DNA from: Closterium sp. Naga37s-1
Lineage: Eukaryota > Streptophyta > Zygnematophyceae > Desmidiales > Closteriaceae
Assembly: GCA_947471745.1 (NCBI GenBank)
Contig: CANJKZ010000084.1
Location: forward strand, 1,658,501-1,722,500
DNA: 64,000 bases
Direction of reading: 5' to 3'
The translations under genes were made by a program, and so were the position numbers. Positions within the stretch are counted from its first letter, which is position 1. Each line of letters starts with the position of its first letter. The notes under the pieces were generated by a model, which made no database searches, was not told the DNA's origin, and saw nothing but the letters and a program-made list of their open reading frames with translations. Below are positions 40,101 to 49,074 of the stretch, piece by piece.

Positions 40101-40697
40101 TGGTGCAGTCTCCTCTCCTCCTGCAGTTGCCTTTGCCGTTGCTGCTGCCGCTGCCGTTGCTGGTAGTTTCCCGTTCCAAGGGATAATGGGCAGCTGCCAT
40201 AGGTCCTTGATGCAGCTGCTCTTCTCCTCCAAATCCCACAGCAGCGATTTCCCAAGCTTTGCACAGCAGCTGCTTGGACCGAAGGTAACTTTAGCCTTGC
40301 TCTTCTGCAGCCGGCGCACAGAAAGAAGGTTAGCGGACAAGCCTTCAACCAACAGCACATTCCCTAGCCCCACAAGCCCCCCATTGGCTTCCATTACCTT
40401 GGCATTCCCAACACCAATCACAGGGAGCAAAGCACTTGAAGTGGCAGCCACAAACTTCATATTTCCGGGGGGCTTTACCTCGTCAAGCAAATCTGCCCGT
40501 GGGGTCATGTGACTTGTGCAACCTGAATCTATCACCCAGTGAGTGAGGGGGTGCATCACAACCTTCCCAACCGAGCCCACATCACTCTCACTCCCTTCCA
40601 CATCCTCAACCATGAGGACCAGGGTCGGCTTTACCGTGTGCACCATCACCTTGTGCACCTGAACCTTGCACAGCGCCACCTCGTGCACATTCACCAC
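37148..40697 (-). pseudogene. C1 protease-integrase-RT-RNase H
   Basis: A single minus frame from 40697 to 37635 carries protease WVIDSGCTSHMTP, pre-integrase WHERLCHVNFPML with CPTCLETKF, integrase Asp in HMDVVGP, Asp in RTDKGGEF and Glu in NGVAERFNR, a Gln-rich linker (about 38900-38950, CAG/CTG repeat), and RT with MDITTAFLNG, YGLKQAPCAWY and the catalytic YVDD. In-frame stops lie just below 40056, 39318 and 39072. After a frameshift near 37700, RNase H follows (YTDTSFNS, SSCETEYMA, FCDNESAVKL, HGLTKH, AADILTKRL) with one stop, ending at 37148. Catalytic residues are intact. Confidence 0.92.
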
Positions 40698-41580
40698 TTG
40701 GCGGCTTCATGCCTGGGGGTGCCCATCCCTCAGGCCGGCTGAAACACTTGAACCAAGGGTGTCCAGCCTTCTTGTAGTACCAGCACGCTCCCTCTATTCG
40801 GGTACTCCCCCTGCCATCAGAGCTCCCATGCCCCTCGTTATAGTCACCTCGGCCTCTCCCTCTGCCAAAGCCTCTCCCACGGCCTCGGCCTCTTCCTCCC
40901 CCTCTTTCTCTGCTGCCTCCTGCAGCTCCATACCCCTCAGCAGTTTTGTTGGCAGCACCACCACCCGTGTGACGCCTGCGGAAGTCCTCCTGCAGAATCT
41001 GCTGCCATAGCCACTCAGGTGTCCACTGGTCCTGCTGAGTGTTGAGGGTGGCGATGAGGTTGTCCCACGAGTTATCGAGCACCGAGATGATCTTGGTGCA
41101 CTGCTGCATCTGCGACACATTGCTGCCCGCTGCTGCCATCCTTGCATAGGTATCCTTGATCTTGTCAAGGACCGGCTTCACATTATCGCCCGGTCGCATG
41201 GAGAGGGCAGCCATCTCCTTCTCCAACACAATCACCATCGGCAGCGTGTTGGGCTGAATCACGTCGCGCAGTAGCTTCCACGCCTTTGGTCCGGAATCAT
41301 CCAACTCCACCAAATCCTTGATGTGTTGGAACATATCGTTTTTGACCGATTGAAGGATTAGGTCGTACAGCACCGCACTCTTCTCAATCCACCAATCGCG
41401 GGCATCTCCTTCCTCCTCAATCTTCTCTTCACCCATCGCAAGTTTCAGCAGCTTGTAGTGCTTGAATGCACTCTGCATCCGCCCGCTCCATTCCTCATAG
41501 TTGGAGCCATCCAATGCCTCGATCTTGGATGGTGGCGGCTCATTTTTCTTCTCAGCTGCATCTCCACTCCCTTGACTCAT
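40606..41580 (-). pseudogene. C1 Gag
   Basis: I chose ATG 41580 (MSQGSGDAAEKKNEPPPSKI); an in-frame Met upstream at 41640 lies in sequence that is probably leader. Residues 20 to about 190 are the UBN2 Gag domain (LDGSNYEEWSGRMQSAFKHY, LLRDVIQPNTLPMVIVLEKE). An Arg/Gly-rich stretch leads to a knuckle, CWYYKKAGHPWFKC, in which the second Cys of CX2C is Tyr. The frame is lost near 40650, before the protease. Confidence 0.9.
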
Positions 41581-41811
41581 TTCCTCTGCTCCCAAACACA
41601 GGTTCCAGCTCCCCCTTTGCTGTCCACACCGAAGTCCCACTCAATTTCCACAAGTGTTGGCGCCAACGAAATTTCGGCAGAGTTTCCCCTTAGCGGAAGT
41701 CACATGCAACCTCCAGAACTCCACTTAGGCACGCCCACAGGCCATGGTGGGTCTAGGAGGGTCTTCACACTTCAGTAGACTCTCCAAAAAGTCCTTTATC
41801 AGCTCTGATAC

Positions 41812-41823
41812 CACTTTTTAGAG
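41812..41823 (-). promoter_or_regulatory. C1 primer-binding site
   Basis: Minus strand TGGTATCAGAGC, a perfect match to the usual initiator tRNA-Met site. Confidence 0.88.
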
Positions 41824-41825
41824 AC

Positions 41826-42672
41826 TAAGGACGGAGTCTATGAAGATTAAGGGCCGAAATATCTCAAAATCGTCAACCATAATTCTGGACAGAAACGTTG
41901 TGGTCACAAGAAACGTCGTTGACAAAACACGCTCTGTCAGAATTCTATGAACCTCGAGTATGTTGTAGCCCTTGACTGTGGCTATCTTTCCCTATTTGAA
42001 TAGTATCAAAATATTTATTATAGCTTGAGTTATGAATTTCGGCGCACTAGGGGGTATGCTGCCATAGAAACTTAACTTAATCACAAAGTTGTCTCACAGG
42101 TTCACACAAGAAAGTTGGAGTAGCAATTGAACCAGGTAGGAGGGGATGAGGAGGACGAGAGGGAAGGTCCCAAGGGATTCCCCAACCAAGGAAACCCCAT
42201 ACCACACAATTCCCCTCTCTATAGGCACCCCAACTTTTGACATTTGTCACTTTCCCAACTCATGCCATCCACCTCACCCAACTTGGCCACACTTGCCAAC
42301 CTGGTTTGGCTTCTCCCAACCACTTGGAATCATCTAAACTGATGGTGACGAATTTCCCAACCCCCAAAAGTCTGTACCCCATATTGAGTCAACCCGCAAA
42401 TTCCCATAGTCGCCGCATCTCAATCAAAACTTCGAACGATCATATCTTTCTTGTTCTTGCTCCAATCGCGGCGATTCTCGGTTCGTTAGAAAGATCTCAA
42501 GCAGAGGAGTCACTTCAGATAACTGCTCAAGTCAAATAACACTCACACACACTAAGAAAATCCAAACAACACCAAACACAAATTCTTGCACACGCTCACA
42601 CCACGCATGCAACACACGAACATATGATGGGAGGTAGACAGACGTGAATGCAAATGATAGCATCACATAACA
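41826..42672 (-). repeat. C1 5' LTR (about 850 bp)
   Basis: Begins (minus) TGTTATGTGATGC. The 3' boundary is placed two bases before the primer-binding site by analogy with family E; the expected CA is not visible there, so it is uncertain by a few bases. Contains AT-rich tracts (TATTTATTATAGC near 42008-42020). Confidence 0.78.
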
Positions 42673-42837
42673 CAAGCTCTGCGTAGGGATGACTAGACTC
42701 AAAGGTCTCGTCGGGAATAGGGCCGGTTAGCCTTTGATCGACGGTAAGAAACTGGACGGGTCGATGGTCGAAGGACGGAACTGGAGGTCAGCAAGAGTGG
42801 TGCGTAGCGTGTTGTGCCACTCACAGGGCGCCTCAGG
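42673..42837 (-). pseudogene. D0, short RT relic of an A/D-type element
   Basis: On the minus strand it encodes APCEWHNTLRTTLADLQFRP followed by STIDPSSFLPS, the segment after the AFLQG block of RT, and ends in a YPEL-like piece at 42673. The YVDD part is deleted. C1 lies on one side and D1's LTR on the other, so this is the oldest layer here. Confidence 0.75.
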
Positions 42838-42987
42838 TGTCAAAGATAGAACTGGAAGAATGAATGAGTAGAAACAAGCAGTACAAGGGAGGATATAGCA
42901 AACCCTAAGGGGGGTTATACCCTGTACAGCAGAACTCAATGTAACACCTAGACTAAACTAACAAACTATAACAATTATAGTTTAACA
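42838..42987 (-). repeat. D1 3' LTR (150 bp)
   Basis: Minus strand TGTTAAACTATAATTG...TCTTTGACA, preceded by an ATAGGGGTG polypurine end. It contains GGGTATAACCCCCCTTAGGG, reminiscent of the A/B LTR core. Confidence 0.85.
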
Positions 42988-43365
42988 CACCCCTATTGTC
43001 CAGGTGACGGTAGTCCTGTGGAGAGCAACACACAATCCAAGAGCAAGGGTCACAGGACCAGTAAGTAAGAACAAGCAACGGTCACAAGACCAGTTCACAA
43101 GAGCAAAGCAACGCTCGGGGTGGATCTCAAGATCACCACATTGTCCGAGAACAAGCAAGGGGCCACAAGGCCAGTCCACATGCAAGGATATAGCAGATGC
43201 AAGAGTACAAGACATGCATGACAAGCATCTCTTCAGAAGCAAAGGGCCACAGGGCCTGTCCACAAGCACAGATATAGATATATAGTAAGATGCAAGAGTA
43301 CAAGACAAAGCATCTCTACGCAAGCAAGTGAGGGCCTGTAGATACAAGGCCACGCTGGGTGCAGA
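42988..43365 (-). promoter_or_regulatory. D1 3' UTR with diverged conserved motif
   Basis: Non-coding. Minus-strand sequence at about 43102-43155 reads TGTTCTCGGACAATGTGGTG, then TGATC, CACC and GAGCGTTGCTTTGCT, a recognisable version of the A/B 3'-UTR motif. Confidence 0.6.
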
Positions 43366-43938
43366 AACGCTGGTGGTCACAAGGTGGCAACGCCTTGGTG
43401 AAGATATCCGCAGTGTTGGCCTCAGAGACCACACGTACCACGCGGGCCAGGCCACGCTGCTGCAACTCGCGCAGAAGGAAGTAATGAAGCTGGATGTGCT
43501 TCGCCTTCCCAACCAGTCAGGGCTCCTCGCACAACAGGACAGCAGACCTGTTGTCGGCGAACAAGACTGGGGGAGAGCAAGGCCGCTCACCAAGGTCGGT
43601 GAGGAGGAAAGACAGCCAGCGAAGCTCCTGGGCGGCCATGGCCGCAGCATACACCTCTACCTCTCAGCTGGAACTGGAGATTGACGATGCCCGAGTCGAC
43701 CTCCACGAAACAGCTCTGATCCCAAGATTGAAGCACTAACCCTGTGTAGACCGCAGCGATTCTGCGTCATCGGCCCACGACGAGTCCGAGTAACCTGTAA
43801 GTGTAATTGGCTGCTTCCCTCCAAGGACAAGTCCCATGCCTTATGTACTCGCCATATACTTCGCCACCCTCTTAGCAGCATACCAGTGGGAAGGTCGGTG
43901 TCTCCCAGACGCAACATAGCGTGCCAATACGCTAAGAG
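43366..43938 (-). pseudogene. D1 RNase H, broken
   Basis: Across frames on the minus strand: RYVASGRHRPSHWYAAKRV, LTGYSDSSWADDAESLRSTQ (catalytic Asp), SSCEVEVYAAAMAAQELRW (Glu), FADNRSAVLLCE (Asp) and ANTADIFTKALPPCDHQRF (Asp). Frameshifts and stops separate these blocks. The RT-RNase H connection (LAYPL to LLAY) is interrupted by the solo LTR. Confidence 0.82.
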
Positions 43939-44324
43939 TGTGAAGAATTGAAAAAGAATGAGTGATTGGATTAGAGAGGAAACAAGCATACATAGGTTGG
44001 ATGAGAAGGTTGGAGAAGGAGGGTTGGGTTGACCACAATTTGTGGGAAGTGGGGCAACCTCAAGCCCACTTGGGTTGGGTTGGCCTCACTATTGGGAAGT
44101 GAGGCAACCTCAAGCCCACTTGGGTTGGGTTGGCCTCACTTTTGGGAAGTGAGGCATCCTGAGGCCAATTGGGTTTCATTTGGGGGCTCCACCACAATTG
44201 GGTTGGATTGGCACCCCAAAATGCAAGACCACACCCAAAGTTGGGTATAGTCCCAACCCAACTGTACACCACAATTGGTGTGCAGTTACAAGTTTTAGCT
44301 TGCTAGAACATAGGATTTCTAACA
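43939..44324 (-). repeat. Solo LTR (386 bp) inserted in D1
   Basis: Plus strand TGTGAAG...TCTAACA, so minus strand begins TGTTAGAAATCC and ends CA. Flanked by AAGAG on both sides (43934-43938 and 44325-44329). It contains two full and one partial copy of a 50-base repeat (44043-44092, 44093-44142, 44143 to about 44174). No internal region, and no other copy in the window. Confidence 0.88.
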
Positions 44325-44329
44325 AAGAG

Positions 44330-45722
44330 GGTAAGCTAGGTCTGGGCGAGTACAGGACATCAGGTACAGACAACCCACAACCTCAGGATATGGACCGCTA
44401 GACTCAAATGGCTCGTCCGAAGGTGGAGCTGTGAGCCCATGATCCACAGCAAGAGGGGTGAGCTGTACCTTGGAGAACGGGAAGCGGAACCACGTGAGGA
44501 TCTGCTAGACCATATGCGACTGCGTCTGTGTAATGGTGCGAGCTGCCCTATCTCTGGTGATCTGCAGGCCAAGGTAGCGCTGCAGCTCACCAAGGTCAGT
44601 GCAAGTGTATCTCCTCTGCAGTTCCTCCTTCACGGAGGCCAGTGCGTGTCGGTCGGGAGTGGCGAAGACCAGGTCGTCAATGTAAACAAAAACAAAGAAT
44701 GGGGTCGAGCCACGGCGGACGAAGAGCGACGGGTCAGCAGACAACGGAAAGAATTCAAACGCGGCAAGTGTCGTGCGAAATGTGTGGTGCCACTCACGGG
44801 GAGCCTGGCGCAGGCCGTAGACCGGTCGACGCAGCTGCCACTGGGTCCCAGGAGGGAAAGAGCCAGTGAAGCCAGGCGGGCGACGCAGCCAGATCTGCTC
44901 GTGCAGGCTCCCCTGAAGGAACGCTGTGGAGAAGTCCAAGGAGTGTAACTCGTAGTCGCGCTGAGCTGCAATGTGCAGTAACACCCAAAGAGTGGTCATC
45001 TTCGGGGTGGGAGCGAAGGTTTGGAAGAAGTCTACCTCCTCGCGCTGACTGAAGCCTCTCGCCACATAGCGCGCCTTGAACACCGGTGGTGATCCAGGCG
45101 GCCGCTTCACCTTGTAGAGCCACATGCCACTGACGACATTCGTCCCAGGTGGTGGGACGGCGTCAGCGTAGGTGCTTGTGGACCGATAAGATGCCATCTT
45201 TGCCTCCTCAGCAGCTATCCAGTACGAGGCCCAAGGTCCCGAGACCGCCTCAGCGTGATTGCGAGGGATCGGAATGTCAAGAGCGTCTAGATCCCCCTCA
45301 GGGGCAAGCAGCATGGCGCAAAGATGAGGAACAGTGGCCGCAAGAAAACCAAGCTCGAACTGCCTGTCCTCCAGGACCTCCAGGGGAAGAACTGGGACAC
45401 ATCGAGTGGATGGAGAACGAGCAGTGCCGCTCAATAGGTAGGAGGCGTAGTCAAGAAGGTGGGACGAGGCAAAGCCAGCGATAGTGGTAACAAGGGCTGA
45501 GATAGACGACAGAGGGGCAGTCGGGTGAATGACCAACGTGGACAGAATTGGAGAGACAACACGACGGGAGGTACGGAGGTAGTTGGACAATGGGACGTGA
45601 AGCACTGTGAGGGACAACCCAGGAGGCTGTGGAAGGATCGGAGGAGGTGGAACACGAGAGCGGAGTACAAGGTGATATGGGCCGTCAGCAAGGTAACGAG
45701 AATGACGGGGCTCTGGAGGCAC
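44330..45722 (-). pseudogene. D1 reverse transcriptase
   Basis: The frame 45722-44505 is 405 codons: Pro/Ser-rich lead-in, LEVLEDRQFELGFLAATVPH, RVT_2 start (IPRNHAEAVSGPWASYW), GMWLYKVKRPPGSPPVFKAR, SLDFSTAFLQGSLHEQIWL, GLRQAPREWHHTFRTTLAAF, and the catalytic box as YIDD, an accepted variant of YVDD. TAG replaces the first Gln of MVQQIL at 44505. The following PYPEVVGCLYLMSCTRPDL reaches the solo LTR. Apart from this CAG-to-TAG change the RT core looks intact. Confidence 0.9.
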
Positions 45723-46363
45723 AGCACGACTGAGGGGAGAGCGATGAGTCCACTAGGACGAGGAAAGGGACTGAACAAGGGGAACAGGAGGGGATGGTGG
45801 GGGACCACGAACCAAGCGTGCAGGTGCTGGGTCGGGCAGGTCGCACAATCGCTTTCGTTGCCGCTCCGCCTCCTCTGGCGTCTGCTGTGATGGTACCTGC
45901 CCCTGCTGCTGCTCCTGTGGCTCCTCCTCTGCCCTCTCCTCCTGCGGCTGCAGCTGCACCTGCTGCTTCGATTGGGACTCGTGCGCTACCCTCTCATGCT
46001 GCGGTCGTGACTCCTCTACTCTCTCCTGCTGTGTCTGTAACTGCACCTGCTGATGGGGGCAAGACTCTTGCTCTACCCTCTCCTGGTGCAGCCGTGACTC
46101 CTCCTCTACTCTCTCCTGCTGCGACTGCAACTGGAACCGCTGCTGCACTCGTGACTCCTCTACTCTCTCCTGCTACAGCTGCATCTGCACTTGTCGCTGG
46201 ACACGTGACTCCTCCTCTACTCTCTCCTACTGCGGCTGCAACTACATCTGCTGCTGCAGTCGTGACCCCTCCTCTGCTCTATCCTGCTGCTGCTATGACT
46301 CCTCCTCTGCTCTCTCCTGCTGCTGCGACTGAGACTACTGCTGTTGCTGCTGCTGCTGCTATG
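45723..46363 (-). pseudogene. D1 Gln/Glu-rich linker
   Basis: Minus frame 46148-45753 encodes repeats on QQERVEEESRL with Gln runs, predicted to be coiled coil, followed by QTPEEAERQRKRLCDLPDPA. Upstream, CAG runs (46335-46361) and several TAG codons replace CAG. The plus strand also has an open 200-codon Ala/Pro/Thr frame, which I take as a shadow. It occupies the place of the Gly/Ala/Glu linker in family A. Confidence 0.75.
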
Positions 46364-47182
46364 TGTTATAGTCACAATAGGCTTGAATGTGCCTAAAACG
46401 AAAGATAGAGAGCACAGACGGATTTCTGCACAGCGGCTTCAAACGTTGATAGCGTTCTTCTCACAGCTGCAAATGACTTGATTCAAATTGGATCTGGAGC
46501 GTCTTCACGTCGTCTACAATTAGCAATTTAGATTGCACGATTTGATAAAGAATTGACGACACAGCGTCGGTTTGAACGAACGGTACTATGGCAGCCACTA
46601 TAGTCTTAGAACACAAGATAGGAAGAGTTACGAGTTGGGAATGACTCCCAGCTCCTACAAACCCCAAGAGCCGAGGTACAGTGATGTGGAACAGTGCCAC
46701 ACTGTCCCCAACCACGAAGGGTCTCGAAACTACCCTTCACTAGGGCCTACACCAAGTGAAATGTTACACTACACAAAGTAATGTAACTATCTTCAATATC
46801 TTGAGGTGTACCCTTTTAGCAAGCTTCGAAATCACTTGAGGCTTGACACCAAGGCTCGGGCTCTTCATCACAAACTCATCCTTGAGTTCTTGATGGGTCT
46901 GCTGCACACACCTGGGACACACCGAACGTTCGACACAAGACAAAATAGAAACCGCGCACGACAAAATAGAAACCGCGCGCGAGACACAAACGACCGCGTA
47001 ACACGCGTCTAGCGATAACTCGCTATTGACTCGACACACACACTCGACATCATGACTCAACATTCACACACAATTATAAGCATGAAATATATATTATCCC
47101 ATGCCCTCATACCATTCCATACACACACACATGCACGCACACGGACAACAAGCCGAGTGCAAACCGTAGGGTTGCACCAACA
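46364..47182 (-). repeat. E1 3' LTR (819 bp)
   Basis: Minus strand TGTTGGTGCAACCCTACGG...GTGACTATAACA. A TATATATT stretch at 47085-47096, about 90 bases into the LTR, could be the TATA box. A short tandem repeat with GACAAAATAGAAACCGCGC lies at 46930-46980. Preceded on the minus strand by the polypurine tract CCGAGGGGGAGTT (47195-47183). Confidence 0.95.
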
Positions 47183-47223
47183 AACTCCCCCTCGGATTGT
47201 TGGCCTTAGGATATGTTGCTCTC

Positions 47224-49074
47224 TCAGTTCAGAGCCATCCCAGCCAGCTTGCAACACTTCCAATGCTGCTGCTCCACCAGCCTCTTGGTCATCATGTCAG
47301 CCGGCTGCCCCGTGGTCTTCACGTAGCGCAACTCAACTTCACCCGCGGTTACCATGCTCCTCGTCCAATGCCACTTCACCATCATGTGCTTCGTGAGTCC
47401 ATGCAACACAGGGTTCTTAGCAAGAGCAATGGCACCCTGGCTGTCACAGTACAGTGGGGTAGGTCCTTGCTGCTCCTCCCCCAATTCAGCCAACAAACGC
47501 CGCTGCCACACAATCTCCCGTACGGCACGGAAGAGTGTAATGTACTTGGACTCCACCGAGCTCAAAGCTTGGTCAACCTGCTTCTTGCTCTCCCAAGCAG
47601 TTGGGCCTCCACCAACACAGCATATGAAGCCTCCCACACTTGTCATGTCCTCTGGTTCTGATGCATATGAAGCATCGGAGTAGGCGGTGAGGAACAAACG
47701 CCCGGGTTCAACACCATCCGCGCCCTTTTGGCGCCTTTGTGCCGCCGCCGAGTATTGCAGCCCAACGGTCGGTGTTTGGCCAAGATACTTGGCCACCCTC
47801 ATTCCAGCTGCTACCTGCTCCTCATTAGGGCATTGCACAACCCTAGCCAGCTGCCTGGTAGCAAACGCGACGTCCGGTCGGGTGTTTACCGCCGCATACA
47901 TGAGGCTGCCCACCAACGAGTGAAAACGGCGCCTCTCCTCTTCACCAACGCTCTCCTCCTCTGGTCCCTTCACACACTTGAACCCAGAGGGAAAGGGAGT
48001 AGCCACATGGCCTTCACTCTGGCCAAAGTTGGCAGCCAACGCCTCCAGGTACTTTCGTTGATGCACCCGCATGCACCGCTTCTCCACATCTCGTTCGATG
48101 TGGAGCCCAAGGTAGAAGCTCACGTCACCAAGGGCCTTGCACTTGAACTTGTCTTGAAGCTTCAGCATCACCTCCTTCACAAGGTCAGAAGAGGGTGAGA
48201 AAATGAGGATGTCATCCACATAAACCACCATGAAACTCCTCTGCTCCCCCTCGCCAAGCATGAACAAGGAGTGATCGGCCGTTGAGGGAGTGAAGCCGAT
48301 CCCCTCCAACACTTCGCGCAGCTTCATGTACCATTGCCTAGGGGCCTGCTTCAGCCCATAGAGGGCCTTCTTCAGCTTCCACACTCTGCCACTACCATCA
48401 TCAAACCCCTCTGGCTGCGCCATAAAAATCTCCTCCTCAAGGATGCCGTTAAGGAATGCCGTTACGATGTCCATTTGCTTTACTACCCATCCTTTGATGG
48501 CGGCTCCCGCGAATAGGGTTCGCAGCGTCGTCGGCTTCACCACAGGGGCAAACAGCTCCTTAAAGTCCACCTTCTCCTTCTGCTGGTACCCCTTGGCTAC
48601 AAGCCTAGACTTGTAGCGCTCGATCTTGCCGTCGGCATCCGACTTGATTTTGAAGAGCCACTTGGACGTTATCGCCGTACGCCCCTCCGGTAGCTCCACC
48701 AATTCAAACGTGTCATTCTCCTCGATGCTCTTCAGCTCACTCTCCATGGCCTTCTTCCACTCCTCAGCATCACTACTCTCCAAAGCCTCCTTGAGAGTTG
48801 CTGGTTCTCCCGGCATCTCCACCGGAGAGAAGAACGCGAAGGCACACTCCTCGTAGTCACTCTCCTCGTCGTCTCCGACCATCATTGCCGCTCCGGCCAG
48901 GGCTGTCTTGCCCTGCTTTCCCGGCGCATCATAGGTCAGCCTATTAGGGGGTTGAACTCTCCTCTTCCCCCTTCCTTCCTCCTCAGCTGCAGGGACTTGA
49001 AGGCCTTGGCGTTGCTGCGGTGTGGCTCGAATCCGGTGGAGCACTCGTAGTACGGGAAGGGAGTGACGGTGCAC
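47224..49074 (-). CDS. E1 reverse transcriptase-RNase H open frame (616 aa)
   Basis: The second part of the E1 polyprotein. RT: YKSRLVAKGYQQKEKVDF (about 154-171), MDIVTAFLNG (201-210), YGLKQAPRQWY (239-249) and catalytic YVDD (285-288). RNase H: Asp467 in YSDASY, Glu509 in VESKY, Asp544 in YCDSQ and Asp593 in ADMMT, all present; it ends CKLAGMALN. It overlaps the upstream frame by about 90 bases. In E2 the corresponding region is read in one frame with integrase, so E1's split comes from one extra base near 49030 and not from a family-wide frameshift. The first Met of this frame is probably not a real start. Confidence 0.92.
   Translation of the reverse strand: MHRHSLPVLRVLHRIRATPQQRQGLQVPAAEEEGRGKRRVQPPNRLTYDAPGKQGKTALAGAAMMVGDDEESDYEECAFAFFSPVEMPGEPATLKEALESSDAEEWKKAMESELKSIEENDTFELVELPEGRTAITSKWLFKIKSDADGKIERYKSRLVAKGYQQKEKVDFKELFAPVVKPTTLRTLFAGAAIKGWVVKQMDIVTAFLNGILEEEIFMAQPEGFDDGSGRVWKLKKALYGLKQAPRQWYMKLREVLEGIGFTPSTADHSLFMLGEGEQRSFMVVYVDDILIFSPSSDLVKEVMLKLQDKFKCKALGDVSFYLGLHIERDVEKRCMRVHQRKYLEALAANFGQSEGHVATPFPSGFKCVKGPEEESVGEEERRRFHSLVGSLMYAAVNTRPDVAFATRQLARVVQCPNEEQVAAGMRVAKYLGQTPTVGLQYSAAAQRRQKGADGVEPGRLFLTAYSDASYASEPEDMTSVGGFICCVGGGPTAWESKKQVDQALSSVESKYITLFRAVREIVWQRRLLAELGEEQQGPTPLYCDSQGAIALAKNPVLHGLTKHMMVKWHWTRSMVTAGEVELRYVKTTGQPADMMTKRLVEQQHWKCCKLAGMALN

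Larger units (their letters stand above)
36651..42672 (-). mobile_element. Family C Tnt1-like copia element C1
   Basis: Minus-strand order: 5' LTR (42672 to about 41826), primer-binding site, gag, protease, integrase, RT, RNase H, polypurine tract and 3' LTR (from 37090), which breaks off at 36651 against A4. AT-richer than family A. In-frame stops and frameshifts near 40650 and 37700 inactivate it. Next to the 5' LTR, CAAGC (42673) is D0 RT sequence, so C1 was inserted into D0. Confidence 0.9.

Noticed and set aside
45794..46396. 200-codon plus-strand Ala/Pro/Thr-rich frame in D1
   Set aside because: It is the complement of the CAG-rich linker; the minus strand connects to RT in the right order and orientation.
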